Both the position numbers and the translations under genes were made by a program. A stretch of 12,477 bases of DNA from Gonium pectorale (lineage: Eukaryota > Chlorophyta > Chlorophyceae > Chlamydomonadales > Volvocaceae): positions 2,863,370 through 2,875,846 of the forward strand of contig LSYV01000007.1 of NCBI GenBank assembly GCA_001584585.1, written 5' to 3'. Shown one piece after another: positions 1-12,477 of this stretch (positions within the stretch are counted from its first letter, which is position 1; every line of letters starts with the position of its first letter). The notes beneath the pieces are model-generated. The model worked only from the letters and a program-made list of their open reading frames with translations. It made no database searches and was not told the DNA's origin.

Positions 1-174
1 ATTCGCATCCACCAACTAAGAGCGCTAAGCCCTGGGGACTTGTCCCAACGCATACACTAGACAGACCTACCTGCAGCCCTCCTCGCTCTTCCCTTATCCC
101 TGCCCCTTCCCGCCGCCCCTAATACTTCCCTACCGCCGCAACATGACCACATCCCTCTCCCAACCAGCGAGCAC
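1..174 (-). other. Start of the intron after the last visible helicase exon
   Basis: The donor CCAAAG|GTGCTC at 175/174 follows the conserved GDHLTLLSVFRGFMELPK. Unspliced translation gives an unconserved tail (VLAGWERDVV) and then a stop, whereas the family continues with a Trp-Cys-containing segment (like WCxENF). That next exon is not seen here, so it should lie left of base 1. Nothing else is recognisable in this stretch. Confidence 0.6.
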
Positions 175-5888
<5,714 letters not shown>

Positions 5889-6083
5889 GGTGCTGATAAG
5901 TTTGCGTTAAAATCTGCAAAGCTTCATGGAATGGAAGCCACCTTGCTTGAGGCTTGAATGTCTGGAATCAAAGGGAAACAAATGCTCATTGATCGCCTTC
6001 CCAAGTATGCGAGCGAGGAGTGGGGAGTGTGCTGTGCACGGGCTGCTGGAACCCAGAATCCGACATGTGCCGACAGCCAACCG
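5889..6083. other. 5' flank of the helicase gene
   Basis: This stretch lies between the helicase start codon and the detached protease exon copy, so it should hold the helicase 5' UTR and perhaps its core promoter. I see no clear TATA box or recognised regulatory motif. An open frame on the minus strand enters from the exon copy and stops at about 5907, but its sequence does not resemble any protease exon. Confidence 0.4.
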
Positions 6084-6201
6084 AGAGCCTGTGGGCGCGG
6101 TCGGCAGCAGCGGAGCGCGCACTGGGTCATGGGCATGGTTGCGGTCTCGCATTCGATCGAACAGCTACATCATGGCCTACGCCCCCAACACCGGCGTTTA
6201 C

Positions 6202-6233
<32 letters not shown>

Positions 6234-6405
6234 CCAGCGACATGGGTGCCGTGGCCGTTGTCGTCCATGTAGGAGCCGCCCAATATCGAGGTGCCCTCGC
6301 CTACGCGGCCTTGGAAGGCATAGTGGCTGGTGCGCACGCCGGTGTCCACGACATAGACTGGCGGAAGCCAGGGCGGGGAGGGCGAGACAGTTAGAAACCA
6401 GGGAC
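6084..6405 (-). pseudogene. Detached duplicate of the S8 protease Asp/His exon
   Basis: This 322-bp segment is a direct copy of 9326-9639. By eye I count four substitutions plus an 8-bp (two-unit) difference in an ACGC tract. It contains about 48 nt of the upstream intron, the whole 123-nt exon (6357-6235: IYVVDTG through NGHGTHVAG, with catalytic Asp and His), the complete downstream intron and acceptor, and only the first 5 nt of the next exon. The only difference inside the exon is silent (GGC versus GGG in LGGSY). No other protease exon is found near it on either side, and the sequence after the acceptor is unrelated. It cannot encode a protease alone. It lies 1.5 kb downstream of the protease stop codon and about 200 bp upstream of the helicase ATG. 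Confidence 0.93.
6203..6234. repeat. (ACGC)n microsatellite at the splice donor of the duplicate exon
   Basis: About 7.75 units of CACG on the plus strand, read as GTGCGTGCG on the sense strand. It starts exactly at the donor (GCTG|GTGCGT). The parental tract at 9445-9468 has about 5.75 units. Confidence 0.9.
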
Positions 6406-6420
6406 TGTATGTGCACCCTG

Positions 6421-6712
6421 CTCTCCGCACCCCCCCACTCCGCACCCCCACTCTGCAGCCCCCACTCCGCACCCACTCCGCATTCCGGTCCCGCTCCACA
6501 CTACGGACCCACCTCCCACTCCGCACCCCCCCTCCCACTCCGCACTCCTGACCCACTTTCCACTCCGCACCCCCGCACCCCGCACCCACCCCCCCTCTGC
6601 ACCTCCGCATCCCGCACCCACCCCGCACTCCGGACCGGCTCTACACTCCGCACTCTACACTCCGCACTCTACACTCCGCACTCTACACTCCGCACCCCGC
6701 ACTCCGCACCAG
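6421..6712. repeat. Degenerate CACTCCGCACCC minisatellite
   Basis: About 290 bp made of variants of CACTCCGCACCC, with CACTCTACACTCCG variants becoming regular at the right end (about 6645-6700). It is strongly C-rich on the plus strand with almost no G. It begins within about 20 bp of the end of the duplicated exon segment. The open frames across it on both strands are repeat artefacts. Confidence 0.85.
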
Positions 6713-7120
6713 GCGTGCGACCTGCCATGCCTCCTTGGCGGCGGGTGCAAGAAGAGATGCGAAACAGAAATGCGCTCGGCCGTATCTCTCTGGGCATAAG
6801 GTGCGCCACAGGTCGGCGGCGACGGCGGGCGATGTGCTCAGCGAGGCCGGGTATGGTACGTGCATGCACGACACCATGATGTTTAACTAGCGCCAAGCTC
6901 CAAAAACTGGGTGCACATTTAATCATTACGTGACAAGAATTTCATCATGACGTATTCACTGATTGCAATCCCACCCAAAACATTCAATGCACCCAAAACA
7001 GATTTGCAAAAGACAGACTGCGCAGAGTATGTTTGCCCTTACCCAGCCACGCCGGGGGTTGCCTCACCCGTACCAAACCCGTGAAGTTGCAGGACATGCA
7101 GCCGTACGGTAGCTAGCGCT
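6713..7120. other. Intergenic spacer with a more AT-rich core
   Basis: From about 6880 to 7060 the base composition becomes clearly more AT-rich than the rest of the window (CACCCAAAACATT-like and ATTTAATCATTACG-like words, with the ACCCAAAAC word present twice near 6972 and 6992). No conserved frame, RNA gene or transposon end is recognised. Confidence 0.5.
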
Positions 7121-7371
7121 CTACCAGGCGGTTACGAAGGACACGTTGACGGGCAACGTTATATCCGTGATGGTGCCGGCGGACAGGACTGCAAGCAACT
7201 AAGCCGGCTGTCTCATGCCTCTGAACACATCGGCACTGTCCCCAACCCCTCCCGTCACGCTTGTTTTCATAACCATCTGCATGACAGATCGTGGGTGGAT
7301 AACCGCTGTCAACTGTGCTGTTCTGCGGAAGCCGACTGCTCACGCACCTCCTTGGTAAGGATGACGCCCGT
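7121..7371 (-). pseudogene. Possible orphan terminal exons of an unrecognised gene
   Basis: On the minus strand a pyrimidine-rich tract ends in CTGCGCGCAG|ACG at 7372/7371. A 28-nt open stretch (TGVILTKEV + 1 nt) then meets a consensus donor C|GTGAGC at 7344/7343. The acceptor TTGCTTGCAG|TC at 7189/7188 continues in phase as LLSAGTITDITLPVNVSFVTAW and then TAG (7123-7121). The joined peptide looks protein-like (beta-strand-rich), but I do not recognise a family and cannot place a start codon or upstream exons with confidence. It may be the tail of a small gene, an extension of the protease gene, a relic, or chance. Confidence 0.3.
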
Positions 7372-7429
7372 CTGCGCGCAGGCATACGGTACCACACACG
7401 GGAGAGGGAAGAGCGTGGGAGTAACTTTG

Positions 7430-7434
7430 TTACA
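7430..7434 (-). terminator. Candidate TGTAA polyadenylation signal for the protease gene
   Basis: TGTAA on the minus strand, about 460 nt downstream of the protease stop codon and the first such motif met after it. TGTAA is the usual signal in Chlamydomonas and Volvox. The assignment conflicts with reading the 7121-7371 exons as an extension of the protease gene. Confidence 0.4.
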
Positions 7435-7891
7435 AACAGCAGTGGCACTATCGAGACCATGCATGTACGTGTTCGCACGGATGTTCCAGCGTCCAGGTTG
7501 CGCCTCCGGAGTGCTGCACATGGAAGCTCCCGGGTAGCGTAGGATACACACCTCCGCCGCTCCACTACTCCTTCAAAGAAAAAGAATGCACTACCTGCAA
7601 AAAGAACATTCTCTGAACCGAGGCGCATGAATTGTCTTGCTGCACTGCAAGGTCAGGGAGGCTTCCCTGTGCCATACCCGCCGCGAAGGCACACGTGGTG
7701 CCCACCAGACACAGGACTACATTGAATCGTACTATATGCTACATCCACATCCCATTTCTTTCCGCATGAATCCTGCAGCTCATGTACCTAGTTGCACCTA
7801 TATACTTGCACGGTGACGAGAGCCCCATCAGCATTGTTCACCCGTCCAAACATTTCCGGCATTAATGCGTGCGTAGGCCTATTGCCATCCT
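7435..7891 (-). other. Probable 3' UTR of the protease gene
   Basis: This stretch follows the TGA at 7894-7892 and runs to the candidate TGTAA. It has lower GC than the coding exons. A hydrophobic open frame at about 7722-7600 (NVVLCLVGTTCAFAAG) resembles a signal peptide but has a stop upstream and no in-frame ATG before it, so I do not call a gene. Confidence 0.4.
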
Positions 7892-10800
7892 TCACGCGCA
7901 CTGCATGCACCATGAGCAGATGTTGCACCAGTCGGGGAAGCTGGGGGTGAACGGGTTGCTCGGCGGGGGAGTGGGTGCGGGCTTGGGCGCTTGAGTGGGC
8001 GCCTGGGTTGGTGCCTGGGTCGGCACAGGCGTGGGCGCGGACGTGGGCGCCGGAGTGCCGAACGGCCAGTTGCCGAAGTTGATGGGCGCGAGGGTGATGA
8101 ACGGGGCTTGCGTGGGCGCTTGCGTCGGGGCTTGAGTTGGCGCGGACGTGGGTGCTTGAGTGGGGGCTGAGGTGGGGGCTTGCGTAGGGGCCGACGTAGG
8201 GGAGTTTCCGGGCGCCAGGCGGGAGCTTTGAGCGTTGAGCAGGCGGGACGGCGATGACGACGAGAAGGTGATGCGAGCTGCTGCCGCCGCCAGGCGGTCC
8301 TTGATTGTGGAAATGGAGGCGCCGGGGAAGGCCTGCAGGATCATCGCTACCACGCCGCAGGCCTGTGGAGGGATGGGTGGGTTTGCGCTTCAGATACCGG
8401 TACGACATCTTCGCACCAAATACAGCTTTTTCGGCCTTTACGGCGTAGAGGTGGGTTGGGAGTACAGCAGTCAGGAAACGAACAAGAAAGGAGGTGAAAT
8501 CTGCGAATGCCCGACGTTACGCCGAGAATTCCTGACCTCTCCCAACCGGCCAGCAGACGTCCCGACCGCGCACCACATGGCTCCCTGCACGCCGCCCCCC
8601 TCCCCGCCCGGCCCGAACTCACATGCGGCGCCGCCATGCTGGTGCCCGACATGGTGGCCTCCGAGTAGTCGCCCGTGTAGGAGGCGGACATGATGTAGGA
8701 GCCGGGCGCGAAGGTGAAGACGCAGCTGCCCACGTTGGAGAAGGACGCCATGGTGTCATCGCGCGTCGACGCACCAACCGCGATCGCCCCCGAGGCGGAG
8801 GCAGGGCTGTATGTGCACGTATCTCCTCCATTATTATTCCCAGCGGCCACAACCACGGCGATGCCGCTGTTGGCGAGGTCGTTGACGGCATCGTTCAGTG
8901 AGGCCGCGCGGGGGCCGGCCAGTGACATCACCACCGCCGCCTGTTTGATGCCGTTGTTCAGCACGTGTTTCTTGACCCTGTAGGCGGGATGGAGGGCGCC
9001 GGGATGGAGCGAGGAAGGGCACGTAGCTTGGGAAGGTGTGGCTTATGTACAGAAAGCGGGCGCTAAACAGCCGCGATGCTCAGTAGCAGGACGAAGGGTG
9101 CACATCCCGGTTGGGTGGCTGCAGCAGCCACCTCTACCGCGCGCCAACCCCCAGCCAGCCATCAAACCCAACCAGCTAGAAGACCGTACCACGACGCAGC
9201 AGGAAGCATACTCACCAGCCCAGCCCGGCGATGATGTCCGAGTAGGAGCCGCTGCCGCTTGAGTCCAGCACCTTGACCGGGTGGAGGATGGCGCTACGGG
9301 CAACGCCGTACACATCGCCCAGCGCAGAGCCTGTGGGCGAGGTTGGCAGCAGCGGAGCGCGCACTGGGTCATGGGCATGGTTGCGGTCTCGCATTCGATC
9401 GAACAGCTACATCATGGCCTACGCCCCCAACACCGGCGTTTACCGCACGCACGCACGCACGCACGCACCAGCGACATGGGTGCCGTGGCCGTTGTCGTCC
9501 ATGTAGGAGCCCCCCAATATCGAGGTGCCCTCGCCTACGCGGCCTTGGAAGGCATAGTGGCTGGTGCGCACGCCGGTGTCCACGACATAGACTGGCGGAA
9601 GCCAGGGCGGGGAGGGCGAGACAGTCAGAAACCAGGGACATGGAACAAGTGAAGTGGCTAAGCGAGTGGCTGCAGGGCTGATGGGATGGGGAGGTGCCGG
9701 TCCAACCGTAAATATGCTTGTCGCAGTGTCGAGGTAGGGCTGGAGGTGACTCACTGTGAGAGCCCGAGCCGTCCAGGCTGCCGGGGCGGTAGCCGCCGTC
9801 AAGGGGAAGGTTCACCTGCAGTGGTGAAAAGGGCCACATACAACTTGCAATGCAGCCAACACGGTGCCGCCGAGCGCTTGGGAAGCGGTGTGTCTTCATG
9901 CAACCCTCTCAACACCGACCGGCACGCCCGCACCTGGGCGTTCACAACCCCCCTCCCACCCACCTGGTCGATGCGGTCCAAGCCCCAGCAGCGCGCGTTG
10001 CTGTCGGAAATCTCGGCAGCGCCGAAGTCGCCAGAGTTACCGTTGCCGCTCCCACACGCGCCGAAGGACCACTGCAGCACGCCGGCGCAGAACGCCTCAC
10101 ACGGGTTGGCGTAGGCCTTGCCGTCGGTGCCGCACACGGGCACGTGGACCTGGGCGCATGCGCAGTCAGCGCGGGGCTCAGCGGTCTCGATCTGGATGCT
10201 GCCGCGAATGTCCCCTTCGGCAGCGGGCGCTGCTGATGCCGGAGACGCGCTGCCGACGACCGAAGCTGCGCTGCCGCCACCGGCGAGGGCTGCGGCGCTG
10301 CTGCTGTTGTCGGCGGGGGGAGCGGCCTCGGCAGAGGCGTTGGCGTAGGCCCTGGCAAGAGCGGCAGCGTTGCTGCTTGCAGCAGCGAGGGCGGTGGTTA
10401 GGGCGACGGCGTCCGCAGAGGCGTTGGCCAGGCTGGCCTGCAGGCTGCCAAGCAGGTCATGCACCTCGTGGCCGATGCTGGCCGTAAGGTCGACTTCCAG
10501 GTACTCGAGCGAGGAGCCCAGCGCGACGCGCATGCTCTCGAGGTCCGCCTGGGAACGGGAACGAGGAGGGCGGGGAGGAGGATGGGGTCAGCAGATGGAT
10601 TGAGCTGATCGAAGGCGAAACATGTAAGGGTTTGACCTTAAGTCGCTTACTCCTGGTGTCAACATGAGGCGCAAAGATGAGCTTAGTGGAGGCAGCTTGG
10701 AGCTTTGGTTCGTGGTTGGGAACGCACGGCAAGCCCATGCGTTAACGAATCGGCACTCACCGAAGATGCAACGCTAACGGACTGGAAAGGCCAGGGCAGA

Positions 10801-12477
10801 GGTGTGGCGTCGGGAAGCTTGAAGTCAAAGACCTTGGGAAGTGTGAGGGAGTCACAGGCGCCGCGGAAGCGGGACCCGCCTTGGGGAAGCGCGCCGGACA
10901 GCTCCTGAGGGGAGCAGGTTTCAGCGAAGGTGTGAGCGGCGTACCAGTAGTGGATCGCAAGGGCAAACGAACGTCAAGTTAGCCTCGGACAAGCAAGCTG
11001 GGTAGCGCATTAACTGCAACATCGGGGCCGTTTTCCGTGCTGGCAATAAGCTGGCGGAGTTGGGGAGGTCGGCAAGGCGACGCACAGGACTCCACTATCG
11101 CACTATGGCTTATCGGCTGAAGGCCATATCAGTGCACTTCAACGGCTGCAGCTGCACCATCCTTGGACCCACCTGGCAGATGCTCTTAAGGACGCCCATG
11201 TTGGCACCCGCACGCAGCTTCATAATGTAGCGTTGCGAGTTGGAGCTAGTGCTCTGAAGGCGCGGAGCCGCCAGCCGTCGAAGCGTTGGTGGGCACGGGG
11301 GGAGGGTGGTAGGGTAAGGACAGGGACGCGGACAAAGCGGGGAATGCAGTAGAGCCGGCAGCGGGGTTCCGACAGGGCATAGAGATGTTGATGGAGCATT
11401 GGTGGGCCGGTGCTGCTCGGGAGCCCGCAAATTGCAAGCTGAAGGGCTCGTATACAGGTTCCAGGGACGCGAGGCGCCAGGGGCCGTTTAGGCTGTTCAA
11501 GGGAATCCATGTGAAAGGTATGCGGAACCGTTGTGCCTTGGCATGCAAGGTACTGCACGATCTTGACGTCTGTCCCCTTCCACGGCAGCTCCTTGCTTCC
11601 GAAACACGGAATACCCGAAGCACGGCAGGCCTGACCCAGAGCGCAACCCACCGTAGGAGTCTCAATATTGAGCACCGGCAGTTTCATGGAGATGGTCGGA
11701 ATGAGCTGCAGACCCGACAGATCGGCCGCCTGCCACTCAGAGGCGGACAGGCCGAGGGAGACCAGGCGGACGGCGCTGAGCTGCAGCTTGAAGCCGCTGC
11801 CAGAGATGTCACGAATCACAATCCTATCGTAACCGCTGGCGTCGGCAAGAGGCGACGCGTTGGCACCGGCGATGCTTACGAGCTGCGCAAAAGAGATCTG
11901 GAAGCGCATCCAGCCATCGTCGTCGGAGCCCAGCACCGCCACGCCCTGCTGAGTCACAGCGCTGCCGTTGAGGCGCGAGAATTGCACCTCTCTGCGGGGA
12001 GGTGGTTGTCAGAGGTCGGTGGGCGGGCGGGTCCGGGGAATGGCCCAAATCTCGCAGATAAGGGCACAAGGGCAAAGAATTCAAAGGTCAACGCAAGTTT
12101 CATGAGCTGAACCTGGGAGCCCGAAACGCCTACCTGCTTAGCCGGCGCTGGTGGGTGTCCTGCAGGTACAGCACCACCCGGGCGACGCCCGCGCCCTTGA
12201 CCCACATGTCGAGCATGCTGCGGCAGCAGGGAGAGTGGGCCAGAGTGTCATTTGCACCTGGGTTACATATACTTTCAATGACGTACAAGCATATTGCTGT
12301 CTGCTGGGGCATGCAGCAAGTATACCACAGATATGACCCACGGGTCGGTACAGCTACGCAAGGGAGGTTCGGTTGGCCTCATGGGCTTACGCCTTCACAT
12401 ACCTGTTTCCGGCGAAGGGCGTGTCGGTCTCCAGGATTAGGGCGGGCCCACGGAGCCATCTCGGCATACATGCTGGC
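7892..12477 (-). CDS. Secreted multidomain subtilisin-like (S8A) serine protease with Kazal domain (5' end beyond window)
   Basis: Eleven exons join in phase: >12477-12403, 12217-12134, 11991-11652, 11253-11173, 10904-10761, 10548-9964, 9815-9755, 9591-9469, 9330-9216, 8977-8623, 8362-7892 (810 residues + TGA). Numbering from the window edge: beta-sandwich module (about 1-166), I9-like propeptide (about 168-263), Ala/Ser linker, Kazal domain (370-406), S8 domain opening with [16 protein letters not shown]. The catalytic residues are Asp461 (YVVDTG), His492 (GHGTHVAG), oxyanion Asn583 (VAAGNN) and Ser649 (GTSMAAPH). After the S8 fold come an APTQ-rich stalk and a Cys-rich C-terminus. It should cleave proteins outside the cell or in the wall, after removal of the propeptide. 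The closest class is proteinase K-like subtilases; algal hatching enzymes (sporangin/VLE, VheA) are also subtilases, but I cannot claim orthology. The 11652/11253 join is the least certain, so the N-terminal module could belong to another gene. Confidence 0.88.
7972..8203 (-). repeat. APTQ/SAPTQ-coding repeat tract (protease stalk)
   Basis: Two blocks of degenerate 12-nt units encode [20 protein letters not shown] sequence (residues about 708-741 and 758-785). They are separated by a non-repetitive stretch containing [15 protein letters not shown]. Pro/Thr-rich stretches of this kind are usual extended, O-glycosylated stalks in volvocine wall proteins. The DNA repeat is imperfect at third positions, so it is old or under protein-level selection. 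Confidence 0.85.
9326..9639 (-). repeat. Parental copy of the duplicated protease exon segment
   Basis: This is the source or partner of the direct repeat at 6084-6405. It lies inside the functional gene and contains exon 9591-9469, its downstream intron and the first 5 nt of exon 9330-9216. Both neighbouring exons splice in phase here, so this copy is the working one. Confidence 0.93.
10054..10164 (-). other. Kazal-type inhibitor domain inside the protease
   Basis: Six cysteines at residues 370, 372, 380, 391, 395 and 406 have the spacing C-x1-C-x7-C-x10-C-x3-C-x10-C. The core [19 protein letters not shown] is a textbook Kazal signature. It lies in one exon, after the Ala/Ser linker and about 20 residues before the start of the S8 catalytic domain. 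Kazal domains normally inhibit serine proteases by presenting a loop near the second cysteine (here AQVHVPV). Confidence 0.9.
10483..11253 (-). other. I9-like propeptide of the protease (three exons)
   Basis: The exons 11253-11173, 10904-10761 and the first 22 codons of 10548-9964 read [20 protein letters not shown], then [15 protein letters not shown], and finally [20 protein letters not shown]. This matches the inhibitor I9 pattern: 'Y-I-V-x-L-K-x-G-A' opening strand, helix, FxG turn, then 'L-x-x-L-R-x-D-P-x-V-x-Y-I-E-x-D' at the end. In the family it acts as an intramolecular chaperone and inhibitor that is cleaved off on maturation. This supports the exon joins between the module and the catalytic part. 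Confidence 0.7.
11254..11651 (-). other. Intron between beta-sandwich and propeptide exons of the protease
   Basis: Proposed donor CCTACG|GTGGGT (11652/11651) and acceptor CGCCTTCAG|AGC (11254/11253), 398 nt and phase 0 on both sides. The upstream frame stays open across the whole stretch ([20 protein letters not shown]...), so the exon may be longer or another exon may lie inside. A second frame is rich in Pro, Ser and Ala. I saw no signal peptide that would start a separate protease gene here. Confidence 0.45.
11652..12477 (-). other. N-terminal beta-sandwich (carbohydrate-binding-like) module of the protease gene
   Basis: Three exons encode alternating hydrophobic strands: [72 protein letters not shown] and [11 protein letters not shown] Trp-containing strand, then an FDRIV-like strand, then a final 'L.AVRLV' strand is typical of jelly-roll modules attached to extracellular enzymes. 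No specific CBM family can be named. The joins (12403/12217 and 12134/11991) use good consensus sites. Confidence 0.5.

Noticed and set aside
1..60. Short similarity between about 15-35 and 4105-4125 (GAGCRCTAAGCCC)
   Set aside because: It is only about 13 bp and lies in introns. This is too short to call a repeat family or a mobile element end.
5907..6083. Possible continuation of the protease copy (minus frame after the duplicated acceptor)
   Set aside because: After the first 5 nt of the exon the translation has no similarity to the true following exon ([20 protein letters not shown]), so it is not a second gene.
6170..6628. Minus open frame joining the minisatellite to the duplicate exon
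   Set aside because: The Gly/Val/Arg-rich N-terminal part is just translated minisatellite; only the duplicated exon within it is protein-derived.
7600..7722. Signal-peptide-like minus frame (NVVLCLVGTTCAFAAG)
   Set aside because: A stop lies a few codons upstream with no in-frame ATG before the hydrophobic run, and the stretch falls in the probable protease 3' UTR. The TTCTTTTTGCAG at its end looks more like an acceptor than coding sequence.
9864..10487. Plus-strand open frame rich in Arg and Cys
   Set aside because: It is antisense to the exon encoding the Ala/Ser linker and Kazal domain. The Arg/Cys runs are complements of Ala codons.

Overview
This 12.5 kb window looks like nuclear DNA of a green alga of the Chlamydomonas/Volvox group. 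It is GC-rich, and its genes are cut into many short exons by introns of about 100-580 bp. Most splice sites fit GTGNGN / pyrimidine-rich YAG, the helicase start sits in a strong CACCATGG context, and a TGTAA (the volvocine polyadenylation signal) lies downstream of the protease gene. The lineage is inferred from style. No organism-specific marker was found.

Both well-supported genes are on the minus strand, and both run off the window. (1) About 175-5888 is a DEAH-box RNA helicase resembling DHX33. I could join 14 exons in phase, giving 605 codons from the start codon through motifs I, Ia, DEAH, SAT, TNIAETS and QRSGRAGR and into the helicase-associated C-terminal domain. The last part of the protein lies left of base 1. 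(2) About 7892-12477 is a secreted multidomain subtilisin-family (S8) protease. I could join 11 exons in phase, giving 810 residues plus a stop. In order they encode a beta-sandwich module (possibly carbohydrate-binding), an I9-type propeptide, an Ala/Ser linker, a complete six-cysteine Kazal domain, the S8 catalytic domain with Asp, His, Asn and Ser all present, an APTQ-repeat stalk and a CxxCxxCxxC tail. Its N-terminus and any signal peptide lie right of the window.

The roughly 2 kb between the genes (5889-7891) is the most irregular part. It holds a detached, 98-99% identical copy of the protease exon that carries the catalytic Asp and His, with its flanking intron sequence (6084-6405, matching 9326-9639), about 200 bp upstream of the helicase start codon. 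It also holds a CACTCCGCACCC-type minisatellite (6421-6712), a more AT-rich spacer, a possible pair of orphan terminal exons (7121-7371) and the probable 3' UTR of the protease gene.

The two genes have unrelated roles (RNA processing or ribosome biogenesis versus extracellular proteolysis) and do not appear to form a pathway. The main novelty candidates are the propeptide-Kazal-subtilisin architecture and the recent single-exon duplication. No tRNA, rRNA, CRISPR array or intact transposon was found.
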